NCBI GenBank assembly: GCA_024138015.1
Contig: JAMXBB010000010.1
Location: 11,690,504 to 11,754,503 of the forward strand
Source of the DNA: Lumnitzera littorea
Lineage: Eukaryota; Streptophyta; Magnoliopsida; Myrtales; Combretaceae
Reading direction: 5' to 3'
Length of the DNA: 64,000 bases
The notes under the pieces are model-generated. The model had not been told where the DNA came from and made no database searches. It was given only the letters and a program-made list of their open reading frames with translations. Every line of letters starts with the position of its first letter. The stretch's first letter is position 1. Below, in pieces: positions 49,101-60,482 of this stretch. A program made the translations under genes and the position numbers.

Positions 49101-51351
49101 TGTTCATGCCATTATATGCCCGAATGTATGCATGGAATGTTGTTATCCTTTGTTTCTTTCTTGGGTTGTTATTGTTAAATTTAGCTGCACAACCAACTGA
49201 TGTATAATGTTAATCCTGTAGATTGGAGAGAGCTTTTATATTTTATGCTCTAATACTTCCCCTCATGGATGGATTTGTGCATTGATTAAGGCATGTCACA
49301 TGAAAATAATTAAATAGTAGACAAATGACATCACCGGGAAGGGAATTGGACTTAGAATTTCCTACTATAGTACTTCATATTAAATTTAGTTCCATGATTA
49401 GCAAATTTAAAAGGTTTCAAGAGTAACCGTTATTCGTCATGCTAATTTGGTTAAGAGTAGGGCAGCAAAATCATAATTTTACACCTTGTCATCTATTTTG
49501 CTGAAGCACAATGAATCTAACTGATCCACGGAATGGAAATACTCCTAACTACTTGCTCTCTTTGTTTCACAGGAAGGTTTTCTATCTAATGTTGAGAGCT
49601 TGAAAGGAGTCAAGCATATAATTCTTCTTTCTCGGGTATATATCTCTATCTCCCTTCTGTTTTACATTCCCGTTGCATACCACACCTTCGGTGCAGCATC
49701 AAATGGTGTAAATCCCATCCATTCTAGATGATGCTCAGGGATCATTGTTGTTTAATAAGGCTGCAGTTGTCTGCTTATAAAGGTACAGGTGGTATTGAAG
49801 CTCTCATGAAGGGAAATGTAAAAAAATTGGCAGAGCAGGATGAATCGATGCTCTCATCAATAGGAATTCCCTACACAATTATCAGAACCGGCACATTGCA
49901 AGATACTCCAAGTGGAAAGCAAGGATTTTGTTTCAATGAGGTATTAAGATGACTTTGGTGAATTTGTTTTAGTATGATCTCAATTCATGATTCATTTGCC
50001 ATGAAGCTACATAGCCTGTGCTTGATTTGAATGCACTGCATCATTAACATGAGCTGCAATCTTAGAGTATGCGATGTCATGTAAACTAAGACTAGGAACA
50101 GATACATATTCTCTTCCATCATGCATTTCGAGAAGAGAACATGTAAAACAGAGCAAGTACCTTGCTGAATGAAAATTTTATATCCAATGTATTGTTATGG
50201 GCATCATAACAAGCTTGATAATGTCTAGCCTCACAAAAGAGGATATAGAAAATTGTAAGATCTAAAGATACATGATGATATAAGTTAATGTTACGTGACT
50301 TCTTGATGACCTGGATTTTTGCTAACGTTGATTTTGCAGGGGTGCACGGCAACTGGAAGTATGAGCAAGGAAGATGCTGCTATGGTATGTGTGGAAGCAC
50401 TTAATGTTGTTCCTGAAGCTGGTTTTGCATTTGAGGTTGGTATACTTTTACATAATCATGGTAAGAATACAAAAGAAAAACGATAAACGGTGAGAAATGT
50501 TGTTGAGAAACTTTGTTGAGAACTTAAAATGAATGAATACAAAAATAACAATAATCATACAATTCTCGTAATTCTTTCATGCCTTGTTGTCTTTTGAAAA
50601 GAAGAATATTATGTTGCAACCATAAACTTGTGGGTTCTTCAAAAATTACAATACGAATTTTGCTTGTTTGCAATTTAGTGTTTCTATTACCATTTATGAG
50701 AAGCCAATACAAAACCTCAACTATAATAAAAGTCCTAAGTCAAAATATATTTTTACAAGGATAATGGCATATAAAAGCTGTTACTCGGGATGTAGATAGA
50801 CCTCTCAAACTTTTAAATCGTGCCTTCAACTCTTCATCATTTTTCAAAATATGCATAAATCCCAAATTTAACTAAAAAGACCATAAATAGTGACAATTTT
50901 GAGAATTGAATGATTATTCCGGATGTAGACATATTTTCAAAGGTTATAAAGAGGTAATGACAATTTTGACAGTTTGAAGAATGTATGTATACTTTACAAA
51001 AAATTTTACAGGTATATTTGCACTTAGATCTAATTTCCAAAATTGAGATGCTATATTAGTAAAATGGAGATCTTAAACACTAAATTTAAAATTTTTAAGA
51101 AAAAACCACTAGTTTATAAAACATAAATCGCAGAACATGATTAGAAAACATAAACTTGTAGTTATAGAAGCTACATAAAAGCATTTTTCTACATAAAAAC
51201 ACTATAATGAACAGGTGCATATGTTCCTCTCTTTTTGTTTTTAACTTAGCTCAGTGAAATATCTGCTTTAGCACCATAACAGGTGAGCAATGGGGAAGAG
51301 AAAGTGTTAGACTGGAGTGACCATTTGACGAAGTTAATGAACAAAGCTTGA
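46103..51351 (+). CDS. Chloroplast NAD(P)-binding Rossmann-fold protein (atypical SDR/NmrA-like), nine exons
   Basis: Exons: 46103-46286, 48241-48327, 48420-48478, 48812-48907, 49048-49125, 49573-49635, 49767-49940, 50340-50435, 51283-51351. All introns are GT..AG and all junctions keep frame, giving 301 residues. Residues 1-45 are rich in Ser and Thr without acidic residues and end VGCSA, like a plastid transit peptide. Next come GFFDQILDYIEGGPKLRKWY and LLPKDGSG, then the first Rossmann strand and loop, VLVTDGDSEIGQ, with RVKALVKDKRRA, GVHAIICPN, VKHIILLS, LSAYKGTGG and a C-terminal half with IPYTIIRTGTLQDTPSG. Only the last Gly of the usual GxxGxxG loop is kept and no YxxxK catalytic pair is evident, so a binding or structural role is as likely as dehydrogenase activity (inference). 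ATG context is CAATGGC. AATAAA at 51444-51449 may be the poly(A) signal. The substrate is unknown. Intron 1 (1.95 kb) and intron 8 (0.85 kb) hold no recognised element. Confidence 0.9.
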
Positions 51352-52123
51352 AGGTAAACAACTGTGATCATTCGTGTATGGATAGATGAATTAGCTTTTT
51401 TTACTTTTTAACATTTGAATAATATATAACAAATCTATGTAGGAATAAATCGTATATACCTAATTTTTAGTGGATTTTATATATTTTACTGTGTAGCTTA
51501 TTGGAATTTATACATGGAAATCACGGTGGCACGGACGGAAAAGATTGATTCCTATAATCGGGATATTTTATAGTGTTTGTTATAAACATTTGCTACAGGA
51601 CAATCTTTGGTGTTTTCTTTTTTATTATTTTCTTATAATATTATAAAAAGAAAAAGAAAAACTAACTTGAAGGACAGAGATAGCTACCTTGCTAGTTTGC
51701 GTGCTTTTGCATCCATTTTTTCTAAAAAAGTTGACGAAAGAATAGAGGAGAAAGTGTTAGCAGTCATAAGGTTTAAGACCCAGCCCAATTCTTAAAATAA
51801 AAGCATAAGCTATTATGACCAAGGTTTTTTATTCTATTGGCATGTTCAATTTACAAAATGGGGTAAAATAGGAACAAAAATTGCAATTGTTAAAGGATAT
51901 AATAGAGAAATAATGGTTACTAATTTATTTCTAAAATGACATTAATAAATGTCATTAGGCTAAAGTTTTTTGAGTAGAGATGAGAATTAGGAATATGTTA
52001 AAAGAACTAACAAGTAACTATTCTTTCGATCTTATGAAAAGATTGCAATTCTTTATTTTTCAATAATGGAGATTTTGTAAAATAAATATTTCACAAACCA
52101 ACAAATAAATGTCATGCCCTAAG
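51352..52123. other. 3' flank of the Rossmann-fold gene
   Basis: Probable 3' untranslated region with AATAAA at 51444, then AT-rich sequence. The frame at 51607-51795 has no motif and is not supported as a gene. Confidence 0.45.
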
Positions 52124-53051
52124 TGTCATGTGGTAGGAGATTCATCCCCTCCTTATGTGCCCTTGTGGTGTTCAATCATTATTTGCCTTGTTATATCTAC
52201 TTTCATTATGGATAGCAAGTTAGCCTTTTTCCTTCCTATTTTTCCAAAACTATTCCAAGATCTTCTAGCTTTACGAGTACTAACCAACATTATCACCGTT
52301 CTCTATATAATTAGGAGACCCAACTTCTCTATTAATTTCGATCTACCATAGCTATCATTAAAAGAGGGGTAGTAGCTTCCAACCAGTTTGCTCATGGGAA
52401 GTCAATGCGGTCTTAAGAAACTACCCTACTCCACAAACAAATCACCTACTGACATTACTTACTTCATGTTAAACCCCAAGTTAATCATCCTTACTTCCTT
52501 CCATGTTCTAAAACATCGATCATGACATTCTCTCTTACCTAAATCCACTATGTCCTTGTCGTAGGGCCAACTCTTCATCATTATCTTTCCCCTTAAGATC
52601 ACCAATCTTATTTCTCCATTATCCAACTCCATGTTAATATTATCTTCGCCAGGACTCAGGACTTCCATAAGCATCCTCTTATTCCCACCTTCTTCTCTTG
52701 TCCTCTGAGATCGTCTCTTATTGAGTAGCTCAATGGTAGAGTCTACCATTTGAAGTTCTTTTTACTTTCTAAAGATTTGTGATAAAGTCTTATTATAATA
52801 TAGCTCACAATACAATTGCCTCCTCTAGTAACAATATCCCCCATCTAGTGGTCGCTCTTCTTCTGGAGCTTCATTTACACAAGCCTAATTATCAATAAAG
52901 ACTACCTTTTTTCATTCAGCATATTGGGTTGTATTTAGGTGGTTTGTTTGGGCTAGAACTTTTTCACTCTAATACCACTTATCATAAGACAGGAGGCTCA
53001 TCCCCTCCTTAAGTACTCATACGACACTTGACCATGTTTTGACTCATTTTT
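52124..53051 (-). mobile_element. Element H: fragment of a minus-strand LTR retroelement
   Basis: TGTCATGTGGTAGGAG at 52124 and TATCATAAGACAGGAG at 52980 start matching blocks that share TCATCCCCTCCTTA, as two LTR starts would. Next to the right one the minus strand reads TGGTATTAGAG (52967-52977), an initiator-Met primer-like site. A minus-strand frame at 52749-52459 with RRSQRTREEGG may be a gag start. Most of the element is missing, and its right LTR is cut at 53051 by element D. Confidence 0.45.
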
Positions 53052-54226
53052 TGAAATATTACCATAGGAACTCAAGAGGGTGTGTGTGTATGTCGGAGGG
53101 GGGTATTGAATTGAGTTTAATAACCAATTTTTACTTTGACAACAAATCTTCAATCAAATTGATAAATAGATGCAATATGGAAATATTTAAGAAACAATTA
53201 GATTGTAAAAATATAAATAAAAAGAGATAGAGAAATCAAGCCCAGAATTTTAACGTGAAATTCGGACCGCCCCCTACTCCCCACAATCACCTAATGCCTC
53301 AATTGAGGTCTTCACATAGTTTTTTATTGATGACAATCTCAATGGTACAAGTGCCTACACCCAATCTCTATTACAAGTGACCTCACAATCACAGTAACTC
53401 TCAATCACTTAGTATAATGCTCTCTCTTTAATAAAAAATTGCAAATATAAAGCTTAGCACTGTAGTAAGGTCTACAAAAGATTGCAAATAATGAGCATAA
53501 GACAATTGGAATGAAGTACAAGTAGACAAGAGGAATAATTGCAGGAATATATCTCTATTAGTTGTACTTCAACTGCCCACAAACTTACAGCTATATCCTT
53601 TAGCAAAAATCTAACCGTTGGCCTTATTCATCCTGCATTAAATATTAAATATATTGTAATGGCTAATTTCTATACAAATAAACCAGATGATTATGGTTGA
53701 ACTAGCCGAATAATCCATTTAAATAGGGTTACTATTCAAACGGTCTTCAAGTCACCAATTGCATGATCCCACATAGCTCATTAACCTTAGAAGATTTTCC
53801 TTAACTAGTTGAATGGTCTAAGGATAACTAGTCGTACAGTCCAACATACCCTATTGACTTGTAACAACTAGCTTGATGATCCAGGAACAACCAGTCGTAC
53901 AATCCATCACCCGCCCCTAATTACAGAACACCTGATGCAACCAATTGAACGGTTCCAGCATAATTAGCCAGATGGTTTACACCAAAACAACTAAAAACAC
54001 ACTTAAACACAATAGACAATTTTGATCACTTTTTCTTCTTTTAACAACATCAGAACCAATTTCGTAAGTTATAAAGAATTTCCAAGTTAATTCTACTTCC
54101 TTAAAAGACATAATTGATAAAATTCTTGTGAGAATTGCAAATTAGTTTATAATAATTATTATTTTAGCATGACTTAAATAGCCTTATTCTCATCAAAATC
54201 ATAAACAAGAACCTCTAGATTCAATA
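53052..54226 (-). repeat. Element D 3' LTR
   Basis: Outer end TGAAATATTACC; its first 760 bases pair with 62035-62785. The inner part (53690-53995) carries several degenerate copies of a motif like AACTAGTCGTACAGTCCA, such as CAACCAGTCGTACAATCC and CCAATTGAACGGTTCC. Confidence 0.75.
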
Positions 54227-54227
54227 A

Positions 54228-54240
54228 TCTCTCCCTTTTT
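54228..54240 (-). other. Element D polypurine tract
   Basis: Minus strand AAAAAGGGAGAGA directly before the LTR start (TATTGAATC). It fits the GGGAGA-type PPT usual in SIRE-like elements. Confidence 0.7.
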
Positions 54241-54865
54241 GATGAGGACAAGACCTTACTAAACAAACTCCCCCTTAATTTAACTTTCCCTCAAAGGCAA
54301 TAAAAGATGTCAAAAATAAACTCTTTGCTTTGGAAGATAGCCAAAAATAATTCCATGATTCAAAATTGCATGCTAATCTTCATTTTATAAACAAATCCAT
54401 TTTACAAACACTTTCACTTGGTTTAGACACTTAATTAGGTGACTTGAATTCTTTTCCCTCCTTAGCCTCATCAAAAGAATGAGAGTCTAAGTGGTAAAGT
54501 GAAGGAGAAAAGCATGACAAGAAGTCAGTATGCCATCAGCAAAAGAAAAAGAGCAGATAAGCCAATAGGGATACAAGAAAATCATAAAGAGCTATCAATA
54601 CCAAGAATATAAGTAAAGACAATGAACAACATATTCAAGTAAGCACAAACAATACCATGAGCTAATCCCAACATCATAATAGACATCACATAAATGTAGA
54701 GTAGGTCATAAACAAAAGGCCGAGCAGTCAAAGTCCATACAAAAGTCAACTAGAGATGGTTGAAAGGCCAACACATCGTTAAAGGATTAGCACAAAAGAT
54801 AGCTAAAGGCTAAGTCTAAGTACAAATACAAGAAAATAAATAACAAGATAAAAGGACATCCTGAG

Positions 54866-56193
54866 CTAATCTTCTGGAGGTGGAGAAGAGTTGTTAAAAG
54901 GCCTGAGAGGAGGAGGTAAGAGCTAAGCATAAGGATCAAAAGTGGGTAGAGGGAAGGGGTAGGGCAACTAGAAGTGTTGAAAAAGGGGATAAAAGATGTG
55001 ATCTTGCCGGCGGGAGACTATTTGCTCCATTTGATAAATGTTTTCATCAATGTGGTGGCAAAGTTGACCCTCCATTTGATCAATATAGGTATAAATAGAT
55101 TCATAATGGCTATCTTGACATGTACCAATTGAAGGAATAGAAGTTGAGGTGCCAGCAGGAATATCCCCATCTACATGTTCTTCCCCTCCTTAAGGAACAT
55201 TTTGAGTAAGGGATTCGATAAGTTTGGCATCCTCATCACAATCAATTCGCCTAATTCTTAAGAGGTATCACCAATAAGAAAAAATAAGGGATCTTTTTTA
55301 ACCCAACTAACCTACTTATCTAATTTCCATCTTCCTTTTCCAATGTGGTGCATGGTGAAGGGCTCAGTATGTGGATTAATGCCAGGAGCGAGAAAAATAA
55401 CCCCTTTAGCCAAGAGAATCTAAGTAACTAGGCAACTACAGCAAAGAACGGCTTGCTTAGAATTGTTAGTGACCATTCTGAAACAATGAAAAATCAAGTT
55501 TGCATAATCAATTTGTGCATCATTATGAATGTGACCCAATATCCACAAATCACCTTTGGTAACATGCTTATGGCCTCCACTTCTTAGACAATAGTTATGA
55601 TAGATAAACAAATGAAGGATCCAATAGTGAAAAGGGAGTCTAATGGCTCTAAGATTGTGTCTATTAGCCCAATTATTTTCACCAATCCATCGTTCTTGAA
55701 AAATATCCTCATATAATGCAGATCCAACATTGTTAATTCATTCCATATAACGGGCACAACTAAGTGCAGCCCCTATAATGGTGTATATATCATTCCGAGT
55801 GAACTCAAGTTCTTGTCCATACACATAACTGTACAACCATAATCTCCTATGTTCACTAGTATCCATGCCAACTAGTAGATTACCATTACAATTATGATCA
55901 TCGGTGAGATTACAATAAAAATACTTAACTACTTCTTCATTAACAATATTAGGTATGTCCATGGTATGAAGAATATGATTTATAATAACTCCTTCCATAT
56001 CAAGTATCCCGAAAGGCCAAAGAACGTACTTGTTAAAATGACATCCATAATCTATTTTTATGAGATGAAACTTTTCATGCCTTTGTGCATAGAGAATTGT
56101 GGGAAAAAGATGATTGTTGAATTGAGCATGTGGAGCTCATCATCCCTAACCCCGAGCATTGCTACCTTGAGCTTTGCCTCCTCTTTTAGTCAT
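54866..56193 (-). pseudogene. Element D extra ORF, 'putative plant transposon protein' type
   Basis: ATG at 56193 starts MTKRGGKAQGSNARG, soon broken by stops, and the frame resumes with YVLWPFGILDMEGVI. The core has GQELEFTRNDIYTIIGAAL (about 55770) and LFIYHNYCLRSGGHKHVTKG, with DYANLIFHCF and LLAKGVIFLAPG following. This layout resembles the domain named putative plant transposon protein that turns up near retroelements (recalled, not searched). The tail, with YTYIDQMEGQLCHHIDENIY and a Pro-rich end PFNNSSPPPED, may form a coiled coil. About 440 codons in total with several stops. Its position, same strand and between RNase H and the PPT, is that of the env-like ORF in SIRE elements, but I see no signal or membrane segment. 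Function unknown. Confidence 0.6.
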
Positions 56194-56199
56194 AGAAAG

Positions 56200-57230
56200 G
56201 AATGGGAGAGAGTTAGGGTTTAGGATGAAAAGGTTGGGGTTTAAGGTTTGTGGATGGAGGAGGTTAAGAGAAGGGAAGGGGGTGAAGATGAGAAGGGAAG
56301 GAATGGAGTGATGAAGGAGTGGTGTGAATGGTAAGGGAGAGTGAAGATCAATCGAAGGAGGGAGAGAGTGGTGTGAATGGTAGGAAGGAGGAAAAAAAAT
56401 GGGAAAAAAGAAATAATCGGGCCCCTTTTTTCTTTTTCTTTTTCTTTTTCTTTTCCTGTAATAGTGTAAACCATTTGGATGATTTGGGGAGAACTGTTTG
56501 GACAATTGCATACAGAAATTGGATTTTTTAATTATCTGCTAGAACCGTACCTATAGTTTAAGAAAACTGTTCAGGTGATCCAATGAGATATTCTGTGGTT
56601 AGAGTCCTTGATGCAACTATGCCCATGGTTGGGGAAAACCATCCGAATAGTTGCATATAGAATGTCAAGACTAAAAAGTATCTGTTGAAATTGGCTGGAC
56701 CATTTGATTGTAACCGTCTAGACAATCTAAGTAGATGTTCTGAGGTCGGAAGACTTGATGCAACTATGTACACGGTTGACACCATTATTTGATTGGTTGA
56801 TTATAGTCTACAATAGCTTACTCATGAAGAAGCTTAGCTCATGAATTCTTTATGATTATTATAGGATTGACATTTAAGCTAGTTAGTTAATCAATAAAAT
56901 ACCTAGAGAGAACACTCCCAAAATGCCCTCATTAGATTTTCCAAATTGAAGTAAGCTTTGTTAATAGGAAAAAAGTTGTGTGAATTCATATAATAATTAT
57001 TTGAACCAATTTATTATAGTTTGTAGACTTAATGCAAAGATAAAAACATTTGAAAAGAGATATACCCCAATGAAAAACAAGGAAGATGAGGAAGTTGGCA
57101 CAAAACATAACAAATGAGGAAATTCATACAAGAAGCCTACTTAACCATATTTCTTACATTGAAAAGGGTGTTCTAAACTAGTTGTCTAAAAGAGAACCTC
57201 ATTGTATATAAAAGTCACTATCTATATTAA
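56200..57230 (-). other. Element D spacer between RNase H and extra ORF
   Basis: Non-coding. It includes a (CTTTTT)n tract at 56425-56455 and, at 56460-56775, several degenerate repeats of motifs like ACCATCCGAATAGTTGCAT and GACTTGATGCAACTATG. The complements of related motifs occur in the element's LTRs. Confidence 0.5.
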
Positions 57231-57236
57231 TGGGTC

Positions 57237-58830
57237 TTAGCACTCAGTGCAAAAGCGATCTTCACTCAAAGGTTTAGTAAAAATATCAGCTGTTTGACTA
57301 CTTGTATTCACAAATTCTAAGCACACGTCAAAATTTTGAACATGATCTCTAATAAAATAATGCCTAATCTCAATATGCTTAGTCCTAAAGTGTTGAATCG
57401 GATTTTTGGTAAGGTTAATGGCACTTTTGTTATCATATCGAATTGGGAAATTGGAAAAATTAATACCAGTCATATAATGTTTGCTTCATCCATAGGATTT
57501 GAGCACAACAACTACTAGTAGCCATATATTCGACCTCGACAGTTGAGAGTACCACAGAATTTTGTTTCTTAGAGTATCAAAATATTAGAGAGTTTCTGAA
57601 AAAGCGACATGTGTCGCTTGTGCTTTTCCGGTTAACTTTGCATCCGATAAAGTCGACATCTGAATATCCTATAAGATCAAAAGAAGTGTATTTGAGATAC
57701 CATAAGCTTATTTCAATAATACCCGCTGACACTTGAAGATGCATTTTATCGCATTCAAGTAAGATTCTTTTAGGCAAGATCAAAATCTTGTACATAAGCA
57801 TACGACGAACATGATATCCGATCTAGATGCGGTTAAGTACAATTGGTTTCCTATCATACCTTTATACAGCTTTTCACAAATTGATTTACCATGTTTATCT
57901 TTATCTAGTTTTAGTGTTGTGCTCATAGGAATAGGCATAACTTTACAACTATCCATTTTGAAACGTTTCGAAAGCTCTTTGGTATACTTAGATTGATTTA
58001 TAAATGTTCCAATTTCGGTTTGCTTAACTTAGAGACCTAAGAAGTAATTGAGTTCTCTCATCATACTCATTTCAAATTCTTTCTTTATACACTCTACAAA
58101 TTCATTTACAAGATCCATACCAGTAGCTTTAAACACAATATCATCTATATAGATTTAAACAATTAATGTATAAGAATTGTGATTTTTAATGAACAAAGTT
58201 GTATCTAACTTTCCTTTTATAAAATCATCTATATAGATTTAAACAATTAATATATAAGAATTGTGATTTTTAATGAACAAAGTTGTATCTAACTTTCCTT
58301 TTATAAAGCCATTTTCTATCAGGAAGCTACTAAGTTTTTCATACCAAGCTCTTGGAGCTTGTTTAAGTCCATAAAGTGATTTGTTGAGTTTATAAACATG
58401 ATCAGGTAACTCATTATGCTAAAAACCCAGAGATTGTTCTACATACACTTCTTCTTTGATATAGCCATTTAAGAAAGCACTTTTAACATCTATTTGGAAT
58501 AATTTCAAGTCTTTGTGTGCTACAAATGCCAAAAGCATCTTAATGACTTCTAGTCTAGTAACCGGAGTAAAAGTCTCATCAAAATTTATCCCTTCTTCTT
58601 ACTTATAGCCCTTAGCAACTAATCTAACCTTATTCCTAGTTACTATACCAGTTTCATCAAGTTTGTTTCTATAAACCAATTTTGTTCCAATTATCGGTCT
58701 ATCATTAGGTCTAGGTACCCATACTTCATTCCTAATGAATTGATTAAGTTCCTCCTGTATTACTTGTATCCAACATTCATCTTTTAGAGTTTCATCAATA
58801 CTGTTAGGCTCAACATGAGATGAGAATACT
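57237..58830 (-). pseudogene. Element D reverse transcriptase and RNase H
   Basis: Leftwards: SIDETLKDECWIQ (about 58800), GTKLVYRNKLDETG, VRLVAKGYK, FDETFTPVTRLE, QIDVKSAFLNGYIKEEVYVE, KSLYGLKQAPRAWYEKL, then two copies of a segment ending IYIDD (the catalytic motif), then YFLGL, LTASRSDIMF and YSDVDFIGCKVNRKSTS of RNase H. The end is KHIEIRHYFIRDHVQ and TADIFTKPLSEDRF. Conserved wording is excellent, but stops occur and the core is disrupted by an 84-bp tandem duplication. Confidence 0.88.
58141..58308. repeat. 84-bp tandem duplication across the RT active site
   Basis: Two nearly identical 84-bp units (58141-58224, 58225-58308) start TCATCTATATAGATTTAAAC. One base differs clearly (ATGTATAAG versus ATATATAAG). 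The length is a multiple of three, so the catalytic IYIDD and the 22 or so residues before it are present twice in frame. Confidence 0.9.
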
Positions 58831-58899
58831 AAGCTGCTTATATTTATAAGGGATAATCTTGTTAATAACCTATTTGAAGGTTTTCCTATGATTAGTTTT

Positions 58900-60200
58900 T
58901 TAGGATGATCTTTAACAAATCACCATTCTTTAAGGAGGTTTAAATTTGATTAATTTGTATCTTTGTCTTCCCTAAGAATATCTTTATCAAGAGCATTGTT
59001 TTAGTCATTTTGAAGTCTATCTTATCCAAATGAGCACTTATATCATTCATTTCATTATGAGACACATCATGCAATGAGGGCAATGAATCATCAAACATAA
59101 CATGTATAGACTCTTCAACAACTAAAGTTCTTTTATTAAATACTCTATACGCTTTACTTGTTAATGAGTATCTGAGAAAAGTAACCTCATTCGATTTAGA
59201 GTCAACTTTGCTTAGTTGTTCTTTGCCATTATTAAGCATACAACACTTGGTACCAAAAGGGTGAAAATAAGAAATGTTAGGCCTCTTTCCTTTCTAAAGT
59301 GCATAGGGGGTTTTCTTTAAAATTGATCTTATGAAAATATAATTTAAAATGTAACGTGCAATGTTAATGACTTCTACCCAAAAATACTTTGGCAAATTGT
59401 TTTCACAAAGCATTATTCTAGCCATTTCAATTAGGGTCCTATTTTTCGTTTAGGCAACTCCATTTTGTTGTGGAGTTATATGTGTCGAAAAGGTATGTTA
59501 TATGTTATATTGATTGCAATAATCATTCATTTCAAAGTTTTCAAATTCTCCCCCATGACCAAAGTATATCTTTTCCCACCTAAACTCAATGTTTGTATAG
59601 GGCTAAACAAATCCAATTTTAGTAGTTGTGGTATCTTAGAAGATGAGATAACATCTTTTGGTTTGAAAGAATTTTTTATTTTTTTTCCTTGTTGACATGC
59701 TTGGCATACTTTGTCCTTTTAAAAATTAATTTTAGGTAGACTTTTTACAAAATCTCTTTTAAGAAGCTTAGAAATGACTTCCATGCTAGTATGTCCTCAT
59801 CTTCTATGCTACAACTAATTATCATTATTTTGGACTGATAGACAAGTTTCATTTTAGCTTAAAAAATTGTTAAAATTGATTTTATAAATGTTTCCTTATC
59901 TATATCCTTCGAAGTTACTTTGATTATTGTTAATTCTTTCAATAATACACTTATTTGCTAGGAATGTAACCTTATATCCACCATCACACAATTAACTAAT
60001 GCTAAGCAAGTTATACCTTAGATTATCAACTAATAATACACCTTTAATAATAAGATCATTGTTAATAAGGATGTTACCTTCATTCAAGGCGGTTGATTTT
60101 CTATTATCCCCAAAGGTAACATTCTCTTCATCCTTCAAGGTCAATGTAGTGAATTTGGTAGTGTCTCCCGTCATATATCTTAAGTATCCGCTATCCAAAA
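58900..60200 (-). pseudogene. Element D protease and integrase
   Basis: Protease at 60198-59992: MDSGYLRYMTGD keeps the active-site DSG, followed by NVTFGDN and NLRYNLLSIS. The integrase region is badly shifted between 59990 and 59250; its C-terminal part is clear at 59239-58940 (DSKSNEVTFLRYSLTSKAYR, VFNKRTLVVEESIHVMFDDS). It lies between gag and RT, as in all Ty1/Copia elements. Confidence 0.75.
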
Positions 60201-60482
60201 TATATCTATTGCTCTTCCTTGAAGGTTCTTACAAGAGTAAGAAATTTAAATTTTTGACACCCACTTGAGTTTAGGTTCTTTCAAGTTAGCTGTACCAATA
60301 AAACTGTGTCCTTAAGACCTATACTATCTTTCCTCTATGATTTAGTTGGTATTTTTCCCTATTGCACAAGTGTAAGTAATATGGTTACAAGTCTTATTAG
60401 TTACTTTAACAAAAGAACTTTTTTAAAACTTGTAAATATTGTTTTTGTTATAACCAATTCCGGTTTTCTCAAGACTATGCCT

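Noticed and set aside
52109..52351. Plus-strand hydrophobic frame resembling a membrane protein
   Set aside because: It overlaps the LTR-like start of element H and has the composition expected of AT-rich non-coding DNA.
56146..56531. Pro/Ser- and Lys/Glu-rich frames on both strands
   Set aside because: They are generated by simple-sequence purine/pyrimidine tracts upstream of the extra ORF of element D.
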